Part shown: positions 48,440-56,400 of the stretch, one piece after another
Layout: each line of letters begins with the position of its first letter
Position numbering within the stretch: the first letter of the stretch is position 1
Assembly (NCBI GenBank): GCA_030529945.1
Contig: JAUMVX010000008.1
Span: 1-64,000, forward strand
Length of the DNA stretch: 64,000 nucleotides
Direction of reading: 5' to 3'
From: Bacteroidia bacterium
GTDB taxonomy: Bacteria; Bacteroidota; Bacteroidia; Bacteroidales; UBA932
Translations under genes and position numbers: made by a program
Notes under the pieces: generated by a model
The model's database searches: none
Told to the model about the DNA's origin: nothing
Seen by the model: only the letters and a program-made list of their open reading frames with translations

Positions 48440-49501
48440 ATGGGGACTTTGGGGAATGCGGTCTGCCGCAACTGCGGGAGGGTCTTCGAGCGGGAGTTCG
48501 GAAGGCAGGTGTTCTGCTGCGAGAAGTGCCGCAGGGAGAAGATGAACGAGAGGCGTCGGGCTGCGAGACGGCTTGCCGGTGAGGCTGCAGTGGAGGAAAG
48601 GATTGTGACGGATTCGGGAGCGGAGCGCGGAGCCAGGTATGTCTCCATCAAGGATGCCGCGCTTATGCTGGAAGTGAGCCGTCCGACCATTTACAGGAAG
48701 ATTGAGGCCGGGGAGCTGCATCCGATAAAGGTTTCGAGCAGGACGGTCAGGATTTCCGTGGCGGAACTGTTGGCGGACAGCGGACTGGAAGCCGGAGCGA
48801 ACAAGGGGGATTTCTCCGTTCCCGTCAAGCTGGACGAGGCTCTGGAGTTTTACGGCGTGTCGAGAAGCAAGTTCTTCGCTGACATCAGAAAAGCCGGAAT
48901 ACGTCCGCGGCGCATCAGTGGCGTGGATTTCTTCCCGAAGCGGGATCTTGACAGGCTCTTCCCCGCCCCGGTGAAATACAATCGCGACGAATGGTATTCC
49001 GTGGCCGAGCTTTCGGAGAAGACCGGAATGAGCGCAAAGCATATCCGCGATTTCGCGAGGAAGAAGTCCATCGGGAGGATTACGGTCGGAAGGCGGGTTC
49101 TGATAAACAGGAGAGAATGGGACTTGGAGAGGTTCTCCAAGGGACAGTTGGACGAGGAGTTCCTCACTGTGGATCAGGCGAAGAAGCTCTACCGCATCGG
49201 GCAGGGGCGGTTCTATGAGGCCGTTAATGCGGCGGGGATTCAGCGGCATAGGGACGGAACGTTCGTTTATTTCAGGAAGACAGACTTGGACAAGCTGTTC
49301 AGGCGCACCGGACCGGATGTGCCGGACTATGTCACAAGGGAATTCATCTGCGCCAAAGATGCGTTGAAGACCTATCACGTGGGGCGCAGGCGGTTCAGCG
49401 AGGAGACTGCCGGAGCCGGAGTCAGGAAGATGAAGCTCAAGGGCTTTATGTGGTACAGCAGGGAGGATTTGGACAGGATTTTCGGGAAGGGCAAGAAATG
49501 A
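48440..49501 (+). CDS. Zinc-knuckle protein with five tandem excisionase/MerR-like HTH modules
   Basis: A 353-residue DNA-binding protein, probably a regulator or recombination directionality factor of the island. The N terminus has CRNCG ... CCEKC (about residues 9-30), a likely zinc ribbon. Five winged HTH modules of the HTH_17/excisionase kind follow, at about 67-115 (YVSIKDAALMLEVSRPTIYR), 129-176, 187-234, 240-288 and 301-350. Each has the pattern helix-turn-helix, basic turn, FxxxDLDRLF. Only the first keeps the textbook VSRPTIYR helix; the others diverge, as after internal duplication. It ends 1 nt before the integrase frame. Such arrays next to Bacteroidota tyrosine integrases are poorly studied. 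Confidence 0.75.
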   Translation: MGTLGNAVCRNCGRVFEREFGRQVFCCEKCRREKMNERRRAARRLAGEAAVEERIVTDSGAERGARYVSIKDAALMLEVSRPTIYRKIEAGELHPIKVSSRTVRISVAELLADSGLEAGANKGDFSVPVKLDEALEFYGVSRSKFFADIRKAGIRPRRISGVDFFPKRDLDRLFPAPVKYNRDEWYSVAELSEKTGMSAKHIRDFARKKSIGRITVGRRVLINRREWDLERFSKGQLDEEFLTVDQAKKLYRIGQGRFYEAVNAAGIQRHRDGTFVYFRKTDLDKLFRRTGPDVPDYVTREFICAKDALKTYHVGRRRFSEETAGAGVRKMKLKGFMWYSREDLDRIFGKGKK

Positions 49502-49547
49502 GATGATGACACCGGAAAACAGGTCCATAATTAAATCATTGAAAGAT

Positions 49548-50662
49548 ATGGCTACTAAAGTAACACTGAGACAAAGAGAACTGAAGAGCGGGAAAATCAC
49601 TCTTTACCTGGACTATTATCCTCCAGTGCGGGATCCACGCACCCGCGAATATGTGCGCCACGACTACCTTGGAATCTATCTCGTCAAGAATCCTCGCGAG
49701 GGCTATGAGAAGCGTGCCAACAAGGAAAAACTCCTGCAGGCGGAGGCCATCCGCGCTGAAAGGGAGGTCTCGCTTATGAGGGGGCAATACGGTTTTCTCG
49801 ACAAGAATGTGCGGAAGATGGATTTTCTGGAATATTTCCGCAACCAGCTTCCAGATCACGACCAGAAATGGATGAGGGTGTATGACCACTTCTTCCTCTA
49901 CTGCAAGGGGCGCTGCCTGATGAGTGAAGTGACCGTGCAGTTCTGCGACGGATTCCGGAAGTATCTGATGGAGGCAAGGCAGCTCCGCAACGGGGACAAG
50001 GCACTTATGCGCAATTCAGCGGCCGGGTACTGGAGCACTTTCCGGGCGCTTCTGAAAATCGCCTATCGGGACAAATACCTTACGGAAAACCTCAACGACG
50101 ACCTCGAAAGAATAGAAACCATCGAGAACAGGAGGCAGTTCCTGACTTTTGACGAACTCAAGGCTCTGGCAGCCACGCCTTGCAGAGAGCCCGTGCTCAA
50201 GGCGGCTTCTCTGTTCAGCTGCCTTACAGGACTGCGCATCAGCGACATTCTTGAGTTGAGGTGGGAGAATATCCAGAAATCCCCTGACGGAGGCTGGTGC
50301 ATACGGTTCCGCTCGGAGAAGACCGATGCGGAAAGCACGCTCCCGATAAGCGATGAGACCTATCTGCTTTGCGGCGAACGGGAGAGGGCCTCGTTTTCAA
50401 GGGTCTCACACGTCAGATGACGCAGCACAAGCTGCAGACCTGGCTGAAGGAGGCCGGAATCGACGGGAAAAGAATCACGTTCCACTGTTTCCGACACACT
50501 TTCGCCACATTGCAGGTGGCTTCCGGAACGGACATCTATACAGTCCAGCATATGCTGAGCCACGCAAACGTCTCGACCACACAGATTTATGCTGACATTA
50601 TGGACTCCGGAAAGAGAAAGGCGGCCGAGAGGTTGAGCCTTGACGGAATAAACAAGGAGTAA
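49548..50662 (+). pseudogene. Tyrosine integrase split by a frameshift
   Basis: A phage-type tyrosine recombinase in two frames. The first part reads from ATG 49548 (MATKVTLRQRELKSGKITLY), with an alternative start at 49503, to a stop ending at 50420; the second frame continues from about 50385 to 50662. Joining them by a -1 shift near 50380-50395 restores one protein of about 370 residues. The N-terminal part has the arm-binding and core-binding domains and catalytic Arg (CLTGLRISDILELRW); the C-terminal part has HCFRHTFAT, HMLSHANVS and the nucleophile in TTQIYADI. All catalytic residues survive, so the break is recent, a sequencing error, or programmed; no clear slippery heptamer is visible. 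Confidence 0.85.
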
Positions 50663-50665
50663 GTT

Positions 50666-51226
50666 ATGCTGTTACATAGAGCTTTTCAGGCTCTGGCATC
50701 TGCAAGGCGGGTGTCGGAGATGCAGTCACGCATAGACTTTCTTGAGAGGGAAAACGCAAAGCTGAAGGCGGAACAGGACGTGGAACGCTCCCTGAAGGTG
50801 TCTGATATAATTGTCGCAATCAACAATTATCAGACTCCGGTCCAGCTGCAGATGTACAATATGCTGCGCACACTCATCGCACATCAGGACAACAACTGGA
50901 TTGAAGAGATAAGAGCCTGCGAGGAGAGGCTGTCGGTCGCCGCCGTCTCAGTCGAAGGGACATCTGGCAAGAAATATCTGTGTCTCGGTGTGGCGACAGA
51001 CCTTCTGCTCATTCTTCTGCGAAAGGCGAATATCGCCAACTATGCCGACAACACGAAGATGGCCACGTTGATTTCCCTGCTCACAGACTATTCGAAGGAA
51101 AAGATCCGCCAGAGGCTTTCGGACAGCTCTCCCCTGCCGAAAAGGCATCAGGCGGAAATCGACAAGGTGAACCAGGCTCTAAAGAATCTCGGGATAGAAG
51201 ACAGACTAACCGCCGACATCCGATAA
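50666..51226 (+). CDS. Island protein with N-terminal coiled coil, unknown function
   Basis: A 186-residue soluble protein I do not recognise. Residues about 15-45 form a short coiled coil (MQSRIDFLERENAKLKAEQDVERSL), followed by mostly helical sequence. It has a clear Shine-Dalgarno-like AAGGAG 7 nt before the ATG, unusual in this window, and follows the integrase by 3 nt, so it is part of that transcript. Confidence 0.65.
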   Translation: MLLHRAFQALASARRVSEMQSRIDFLERENAKLKAEQDVERSLKVSDIIVAINNYQTPVQLQMYNMLRTLIAHQDNNWIEEIRACEERLSVAAVSVEGTSGKKYLCLGVATDLLLILLRKANIANYADNTKMATLISLLTDYSKEKIRQRLSDSSPLPKRHQAEIDKVNQALKNLGIEDRLTADIR

Positions 51227-51232
51227 TCTGTG

Positions 51233-51251
51233 ACCGGTTACAGGACCGGTT
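51233..51251. promoter_or_regulatory. Paired ACCGGTT sites
   Basis: ACCGGTT occurs at 51233-51239 and 51245-51251, 12 nt apart, in the 156-nt gap before the excisionase-like gene. ACCGGT is itself palindromic. Likely operator for an island regulator; the reverse complement of the second site reads TTGAACCGGT, sharing TTGAACC with the 48256 palindrome. Confidence 0.4.
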
Positions 51252-51382
51252 CAAGTTCCGCATTATACCACCTTTGTGCCGTTGGAATGCGGAGACGGTG
51301 ATGAAGCTGCAACGCCATCCCCATTCTGAACCCCGCAGGGACCTATGTGCAGCGAGGTTATTCCGTGTGGGGATTATGAATT

Positions 51383-51730
51383 ATGACGGATATCACTTTC
51401 GAGACATTGCCGAGCGCGGTGTCAATTCTTCTGGAAAAGGTGGAGAAAATCGAGAACAGCCTTGCCGGGATGAACAATCGTCAGCAGGAGCCTGACAGAT
51501 GGATGAACATCGATGAACTCAGCGGCTACCATCCGGACAAGCCGGCGAAAAAGACCATTTACGACTGGGTCACACTTCGCAGGATTCCTTATCACAAGGA
51601 CGGCAAACGGCTCCGCTTCCTGAAATCGGAAATTGACAGCTGGCTTATGGGTGCATACCATAAGACCGAAGAGGAACTCTACGAGGAGAGCGTCCGCTTC
51701 GTCAATTCCAAAAGGGAGGGCCGACGATGA
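51383..51730 (+). CDS. Excisionase-like HTH_17 DNA-binding protein
   Basis: A 115-residue protein. Residues about 1-35 are helical; about 40-90 form an HTH_17/excisionase-type winged helix (WMNIDELSGYHPDKPAKKTI, YDWVTLRRIPYHKDGKRLRF, LKSEIDSWL). Such genes sit directly upstream of RepA/primase genes in Bacteroidota mobilisable elements and regulate excision or replication. It overlaps the next gene by 4 nt (ATGA). Confidence 0.8.
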   Translation: MTDITFETLPSAVSILLEKVEKIENSLAGMNNRQQEPDRWMNIDELSGYHPDKPAKKTIYDWVTLRRIPYHKDGKRLRFLKSEIDSWLMGAYHKTEEELYEESVRFVNSKREGRR

Positions 51731-52803
51731 CAGCGAATATGGAAGAGGGTCCTGTGGAGATAATCAGAAACGAGGTGGAGGCGAAGGTCGGGAGTCGGGA
51801 TTTCGGTATGCTGACGCTCCGCTCGGCAAACAGGACCTTGCAGGAGGCCGCTTTGCGACCCGACCCTGTGAATCTGTACCACGAGCTGTGGTATGAGGGA
51901 GAAGTCTGCTGCCTGTTCGCCGATTCGAACCTTGGCAAGAGCATCTATGCCGTGCAGATGGCGGACGACATCGCGCAGACCCAGAATGTGCTTTATGTGG
52001 ACTGCGAACTCTCTGACAAGCAGTTCCAGCTGCGTTACACCGACCCTGCCAACGGCAAGCTCTATCAGTTCCCGGAAGCGCTCACCCGTGCCGAAATCAA
52101 TCCGGAGAAGATGAATCTGAAGAATTTCGAGGAGGAAATCATCCGGAACATCGAGGAGGCCGCGCTCTCCACGGGGTCTAGGGTCATAATCATCGACAAT
52201 CTCACCTATCTCTGCAACAACTCCGAGAAGGGAGACGTGGCCGGACTGTTTATGATCAGCCTGATGAACCTGAAGAAGAAGTACGGCTGGAGTCTGCTGA
52301 TTATAGCCCACACGCCCAAGCGGAGTCTGACGAGTCCGATAACCCAGAACGACCTTGCGGGCAGCAAGAAGCTCTACAACTTCTTCGACTCGGTGTTCGC
52401 CATCGGCAAGTCCGCACGCGACGAGAGTCTGAGGTATGTCAAACAGGTCAAGGTCAGGGCGGGAGCGTACAGGTACGACGGCGACAATGTCATCCTCTAT
52501 GAAATCGTCCACGACAGGGAGAATGTGCGCTTCGAGTTCAAGGGCTTCGCCAATGAGAAGGAGCATCTGAAGGAGTCTGACGACAAGGAGAAGAGCACTC
52601 TGCTGGAGAATGTGATGGAACTTGTGGGCAAGGGACGGTCCTACCGGGACATAGCCCAGACTCTGGGCATCAGCAAGAGTCTTGTCGGCAATCTGGTTAA
52701 GAAATCGTCGGTGTCCACATCGTCCACGATGTCCAGTCCTGTGGACGGAATGGACACTATGGACAGCGGAAACGGGGAGGTGAAAGATGAGACGCTGTTT
52801 TAG
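51727..52803 (+). CDS. RepA/AAA_25-like replication ATPase
   Basis: A 358-residue P-loop ATPase of the RepA/KaiC-RecA-like class, probably the island's replicative helicase or loader. Walker A reads FADSNLGKSIYA, with Ala in place of the first Gly of GxxxxGK[ST]; Walker B is VIIIDNLTYL. A RecA-like core (about 40-250) is followed by a C-terminal HTH (KGRSYRDIAQTLGISKSLVGN, about 300-325) and a Ser/Thr-rich tail. The upstream excisionase-like gene and downstream primase-like gene overlap it by 4 and 17 nt, giving a tight replication cassette. Confidence 0.8.
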   Translation: MTANMEEGPVEIIRNEVEAKVGSRDFGMLTLRSANRTLQEAALRPDPVNLYHELWYEGEVCCLFADSNLGKSIYAVQMADDIAQTQNVLYVDCELSDKQFQLRYTDPANGKLYQFPEALTRAEINPEKMNLKNFEEEIIRNIEEAALSTGSRVIIIDNLTYLCNNSEKGDVAGLFMISLMNLKKKYGWSLLIIAHTPKRSLTSPITQNDLAGSKKLYNFFDSVFAIGKSARDESLRYVKQVKVRAGAYRYDGDNVILYEIVHDRENVRFEFKGFANEKEHLKESDDKEKSTLLENVMELVGKGRSYRDIAQTLGISKSLVGNLVKKSSVSTSSTMSSPVDGMDTMDSGNGEVKDETLF

Positions 52804-53857
52804 TCTTCAGAAATATGCCGGGGTCAGAACCCGGCACACCTGCCCTTCCTGCGGCGGGAAGAGGTGTTTCACTCTGTATGTGGATGAAGCAGGAGAGCCG
52901 CTTGCGGAGAATGTGGGCAGATGCGACCACGAGAGCGGCTGCGGTTATCACTACACTCCGAAAGACTACTTCCGGGATCATCCGGAGGCTGACGGGAAGG
53001 ATTGGCGCGAGACTGAACCCGAATGGCTGAAAAAGGCTCTGGAGAGGCGGAAGCATCAGGACGAGAAGCCGCTCTGCACTATCCCGGCGGAGGTGGTCGG
53101 GCGGTCCGTGCGTCCGGAAATCCCGAGTTCTTTCACGACGTTCCTGCTTCATCTGTTTGATGATGTGACGGTGGTCAGACTGGTGACGGAGTATCAGTTG
53201 GGCGTAACGAGAGCCGGGGATGTGATATTCTTCCAGATTGACGCCCGGGGCCGGTGCCGTACCGGGAAGATTATGAAGTATGACCCGGAAACCGGGCATC
53301 GGATAAAGGATGAGCGGACGAAGGGGCGCATCAACTGGGCGCATTCTCTGATGAAGCGCTCCGGCGCATTGCCGGAGGACTGGCAGCTGACGCAGTGCCT
53401 GTTCGGGGAGCATCTGCTGGCAGGGCATCCCGACAAGCCTGTCGCCCTCGTGGAATCGGAGAAGACCGCCGTAATCTGCGCGGCGATGATGCCGGAATAC
53501 GTCTGGCTCGCCACGGGCGGCAAGAGCCAGTTCAACGAGCGGCTGAATGTTCTGAAAGGTCGGGACATCGTGGCTTTCCCCGATGTAGACGGATTCGGGA
53601 CCTGGACACAGAAGGCCGCCCTGCTCCCCCACCTCGGCATCAAGGTCAGCAACCTCCTCCAGAAGAACGCGACCGAAGAGGAACGGGAGCAGCACATCGA
53701 CATCGCCGACTGGCTTGTGAAGTGGAAGCTGGAGCCGAGACCCGCCGCCTCCACGAGCCTCAACCGCACATTCAGGAAGGTCGCCAAGTATTTCAGCCCC
53801 GAACACCACCCGGAAATCCTCGCGCTGATCGAGGACTTCGAGCTGGAGGTGTGGTGA
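52787..53857 (+). CDS. Primase/TOPRIM-like replication protein (DUF6371-like)
   Basis: A 356-residue protein with an N-terminal zinc-binding segment (CPSCGGKRCFTLYVDE ... GRCDHESGCGY, about 19-55) like those of DnaG-type primases. The middle and C-terminal part contains a TOPRIM-like pattern: VALVESEKTAVICA supplies the Glu and VAFPDVDGFG the DxD. This fits the DUF6371-type proteins found beside RepA in Bacteroidota elements. It probably primes replication of the excised element. Overlap with the upstream ATPase is 17 nt; a Shine-Dalgarno-like GGGGAGG precedes it. Confidence 0.75.
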   Translation: MRRCFSLQKYAGVRTRHTCPSCGGKRCFTLYVDEAGEPLAENVGRCDHESGCGYHYTPKDYFRDHPEADGKDWRETEPEWLKKALERRKHQDEKPLCTIPAEVVGRSVRPEIPSSFTTFLLHLFDDVTVVRLVTEYQLGVTRAGDVIFFQIDARGRCRTGKIMKYDPETGHRIKDERTKGRINWAHSLMKRSGALPEDWQLTQCLFGEHLLAGHPDKPVALVESEKTAVICAAMMPEYVWLATGGKSQFNERLNVLKGRDIVAFPDVDGFGTWTQKAALLPHLGIKVSNLLQKNATEEEREQHIDIADWLVKWKLEPRPAASTSLNRTFRKVAKYFSPEHHPEILALIEDFELEVW

Positions 53858-53934
53858 TGAAAGACTTACACAAAAAAAGAGTTGAGGAACTAACCCACAA
53901 CCCTTTTCCAACCGGGGACACCCCAGTCCGATAG
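53857..53934 (+). CDS. Tiny ORF after the primase-like gene, possibly a remnant
   Basis: ATG at 53857 overlaps the primase stop (TGATG) and encodes 25 residues (MKDLHKKRVEELTHNPFPTG...). In related elements the gene here is often a mobilisation protein, so this could be the leftover start of a deleted gene. No similarity could be recognised. Confidence 0.25.
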   Translation: MKDLHKKRVEELTHNPFPTGDTPVR

Positions 53935-54004
53935 ATGGACGCACCATCGGATGCAAAGGTACATCATTTTTTCGAATTCAAGAATTAAGGGGTCAATAGC
54001 GAAT

Positions 54005-54042
54005 AAAAAAAGCGGGTCTCATCCGACAAAGAATGGGACCCG
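54005..54042 (-). terminator. Strong intrinsic terminator (minus strand)
   Basis: A 10-bp stem with one mismatch (arms 54033-54042 and 54013-54022) is followed on the minus strand by seven T (54011-54005). It ends the predicted small RNA below and could also act on plus-strand transcripts arriving from the primase gene. Confidence 0.75.
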
Positions 54043-54097
54043 ACTTAGCACGTTTTTAAGTGCAGGGTATAGCGACAAAGTCTATACGGGCACTAAA
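54005..54097 (-). ncRNA. Candidate small RNA between the replication and lysis arms
   Basis: A minus-strand transcript of about 90 nt is predicted: a -7 box at 54111-54104, start near 54097, a stem-loop GTATAG/CTATAC (54087-54082 with 54072-54067), a weak GCAC/GTGC hairpin (54063-54048) and the intrinsic terminator. No ORF of note lies within it. It is transcribed away from the lysis genes, towards the end of the primase-like gene. Position suggests a role in copy control or in regulating one of the two arms; that is inference. Confidence 0.5.
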
Positions 54098-54103
54098 CTG
54101 CCG

Positions 54104-54111
54104 CAAATATA
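54104..54111 (-). promoter_or_regulatory. -7 box (TATATTTG) of the candidate small RNA
   Basis: A perfect TAnnTTTG on the minus strand. No clear -33 box is seen 19-21 nt upstream. Nothing coding lies downstream on this strand before the terminator at 54005. Confidence 0.5.
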
Positions 54112-54129
54112 CGATTTTTAACCGGATTA

Positions 54130-54657
54130 TCAGTGCCTTTTTGAGAGTTTGAGCAACAACATAATGACGATTGCCAAACACGATAGTGCTCCAGTCCACA
54201 TCAACGCCTTCTGCCACCAATGGAGGATGTTGACTTCTTTCTCGATGACGGTCTCTATGGTCCGGACTTTCACGTCTTCCTTGTAGCGGTCTTTGTAGGT
54301 GAGGTAGATGCCCATCGAGTCCACGACTGTCTTTGTGGTGAGGCGGTTGTCTTTGAGTGCCAATGTCTGCCGGACTCTTGCGGATTGGCGGAGCGTCCGG
54401 ATTTCTTCAAGTCTTGCCCGTCCTGTGGAGTCGCAGCGGATGAGAGCCTCGACTATGGATGAGTCGGGCTGTACTTGGATTACGGTGTCTCGGACGGTTT
54501 CTGTGACGGTGATGATGCGTTCGGTGTTCTCCGTCTTTTGCGGATAGAGTTTGGGGCTGCAGCCCTGCGGAATAGCAGTCAGGACTGTGATAGTCGTTGC
54601 CGTAGAGAAAGCCATCAGAACTTCTTTCGTGCCGGATGTGTTGTGCGTTTTCTTCAT
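54130..54657 (-). CDS. Lipoprotein with C-terminal membrane anchor, candidate unimolecular spanin
   Basis: A 175-residue protein (ATG 54657; a TTG at 54666 is possible). Near residue 33 a Cys in AIPQGCSP follows a hydrophobic stretch, a loose lipobox; the middle (about 40-140) is charged and helical; about residues 150-170 form a single membrane helix (MWTGALSCLAIVIMLLL) after WWQK. An outer-membrane lipid anchor at one end and an inner-membrane helix at the other is the plan of a u-spanin, the phage protein that disrupts the outer membrane in the last lysis step. It is the last gene after endolysin and the membrane coiled-coil gene. Proteins of this look are common in Bacteroidota phages and elements; the spanin role is my inference. 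Confidence 0.55.
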   Translation of the reverse strand: MKKTHNTSGTKEVLMAFSTATTITVLTAIPQGCSPKLYPQKTENTERIITVTETVRDTVIQVQPDSSIVEALIRCDSTGRARLEEIRTLRQSARVRQTLALKDNRLTTKTVVDSMGIYLTYKDRYKEDVKVRTIETVIEKEVNILHWWQKALMWTGALSCLAIVIMLLLKLSKRH

Positions 54658-54662
54658 AATCT

Positions 54663-54989
54663 TCAACCTTTTACTTGCTTAGCCTTTTCTCCTATCTGCT
54701 CCCTCAGCTGCCGCACCTCTTCTTGAAGCTGGGCGTTCTCTGCGCAGAGCCTGTCCACCGATGCTTTGAGTTCCTCGTTTTCTTTGCGGACGGCGACTAT
54801 CTCGGCGTTCACGGCCGTGATGTCGGCGAGGAGTCTGCGGTTCTCTGAGGAGAGCAGGTCGATGGATGCCTGGAGGTCTTTGAGGAAGTCGTTGCGTCGT
54901 TTGCGCGAGCCGGCAATCCAGCCGACGGCTGCGGAAACGAGCGGGATGATGTAGGTTCCGATGAACTGGAGGATGTCTGATTTATCCAT
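54663..54989 (-). CDS. Small membrane protein with long coiled coil, holin position
   Basis: A 108-residue protein with one membrane segment (about 8-26, LQFIGTYIIPLVSAAVGWIAG), a basic stop-transfer stretch (SRKRR) and a C-terminal coiled coil of about 70 residues. It lies between the endolysin and the spanin-like gene, where a holin or lysis accessory is expected, but a single helix with a large coiled coil is not a classic holin. The next gene starts within 10 nt. Confidence 0.6.
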   Translation of the reverse strand: MDKSDILQFIGTYIIPLVSAAVGWIAGSRKRRNDFLKDLQASIDLLSSENRRLLADITAVNAEIVAVRKENEELKASVDRLCAENAQLQEEVRQLREQIGEKAKQVKG

Positions 54990-55070
54990 AAGGCAGTGGG
55001 GGGGGGTCGGTAAAGAGATTGAGTATTAAGCATTTTTGAAATCTCAGATAGGATTTAGAGAACAGCATCT

Positions 55071-55502
55071 TCATTTTTCCGAGAAGTAGAGTTTCATCTC
55101 CGCAAGTCTGCGCTTCTGAAGCCCTGGTAGCACTTTTCCTTTCGCATAGACCCAGCGGAGAAACTCGTCCATAATGGAGTTGTCGTCCGGATTGACCTTG
55201 ACTTTCATCAGAAGTGTGGACTTGCGGAAATTTCCTCCTCCGATATTGAACACGAAAGAGACCAGCGCGTCGAACTGACACTGCCGCAGGTTCAGATGCT
55301 CTGCATTGACGATGCCCTCCGCCGTCTCGATATCCTGCCTTAGAAATGCTTCCGCCTGTTCCAATGAAATGCCCATTCCAGGAACAACTCCGGCGGTGTG
55401 GCCATAGCCAACAGTCCAGACTCCCGCCGGACATCTGTATGCCGTCAGCCGCAGCCCCTCGGACTGCCGTATCAGTGAATATGCTTTCTCGCTCGCTTTC
55501 AT
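55071..55502 (-). CDS. GH24 endolysin (T4-type lysozyme)
   Basis: A 143-residue muramidase of phage lysozyme family GH24. The catalytic Glu lies in RQSEGLRLTAYRCPAG, with TVGYGHT and FDALVSFVFNIG completing the family pattern; it lacks a signal peptide, so it needs a holin to reach the wall. ATG 55502 (MKASEKAYSL) is preferred over the codon at 55511. An 82-nt gap containing a run of nine G separates it from the next gene downstream. Confidence 0.9.
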   Translation of the reverse strand: MKASEKAYSLIRQSEGLRLTAYRCPAGVWTVGYGHTAGVVPGMGISLEQAEAFLRQDIETAEGIVNAEHLNLRQCQFDALVSFVFNIGGGNFRKSTLLMKVKVNPDDNSIMDEFLRWVYAKGKVLPGLQKRRLAEMKLYFSEK

Positions 55503-55577
55503 AATGAACAAAATATGACACCGCTATGCGCGGCTGGTGTGTAATCGTGTGTTTATTGCAATTGCTTGGTAAAACAA

Positions 55578-55630
55578 AGCCCCGTCACCGGAGTCCGCCA
55601 TCTCTGACGATGATTCCAAGTGACGGGGCT
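55578..55630 (-). terminator. Long hairpin between the paralogue genes and the endolysin
   Basis: Perfect 11-bp arms (AGCCCCGTCAC at 55578-55588 and its complement at 55620-55630) enclose 31 nt that can also fold. On the minus strand it is followed by TTGTTTT. It would attenuate transcription into the lysis genes. Confidence 0.6.
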
Positions 55631-55676
55631 ATGAATCATTCACCGGACTTTCGTCCTGCAATCTGTCAGCCTCAGG

Positions 55677-56357
55677 CTACAGCGAAATCTCCCCGAGCAC
55701 CTCGCCGGACTTCTCTCCGGTCTTGGTGTTGATGAAGAAATACTTCAGGAATACTTTCGGAGCGGCGGCGGTGACCGCCCCGTGTACCGCCTCATAGTCG
55801 GCCTTGAGGTCGATGACGGTGTCAACGACCGTCCTCGGCGAGCCTATCATCACGGCCTTGCTGTAGGCGCGGGTCACGCCGTTGCTCTGCGGAGCGGAGG
55901 CCATAATGACGAGCTTGAGGTCGGTGGTGACTGCCGGAGGGTCGGGCAGCTGGAAGGTGAACTGTTCAGCGGTGAGCGAGAGGTCGGCTTCGCAGGGAGC
56001 GTCAACCCCGACAAGCACCGGCGGAGCGGAGAGGGCCGTGCCACCTGCCTTGACAATCCAGAAGTTCAGCCTCGAATAGAGGTTCGCCCCGGAAATCTTG
56101 CTCGAAGTGCCTAGCACTGACTTTCCCTTCTGGGTGTTGGCGAGCGAGTTCCAGGAGAGGATCTGCTCGTTGGTGAGGTTTTTCCAGCTCTGGGAGAGCT
56201 GCTTGAATACCGCCTTGACTGCGGACTGGGCGGCGGTCTTGAAACCTCCGCCGTAGCCACGGTTGCGGATGTACTTGCGGCCGCGCACCTTTGCGGCGGT
56301 CACTCCCTTCGCGGAGCCTGACATCTCCTCGAAGGCGATTGATGGGATGTACTTCAT
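55677..56357 (-). CDS. Island paralogue A, unknown function
   Basis: A 226-residue protein without signal peptide. The N-terminal 100 residues share a pattern with the products at 57248 and 58471: FxxMSGSAKGVTA, then a basic segment, TAAQSAVKAVFKQLSQSWK-NLTNEQILSWNSLA, then ISGANLYSRLN. The C-terminal half is beta-rich. The style recalls DUF6266-like proteins of Bacteroidota mobile elements, but I cannot confirm the family. It is the last of four genes before the hairpin upstream of the endolysin. Confidence 0.65.
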   Translation of the reverse strand: MKYIPSIAFEEMSGSAKGVTAAKVRGRKYIRNRGYGGGFKTAAQSAVKAVFKQLSQSWKNLTNEQILSWNSLANTQKGKSVLGTSSKISGANLYSRLNFWIVKAGGTALSAPPVLVGVDAPCEADLSLTAEQFTFQLPDPPAVTTDLKLVIMASAPQSNGVTRAYSKAVMIGSPRTVVDTVIDLKADYEAVHGAVTAAAPKVFLKYFFINTKTGEKSGEVLGEISL

Positions 56358-56400
56358 TGAAAAGTGGTATTAAAATGGTGAAACATAAGGTGTTATCTTG

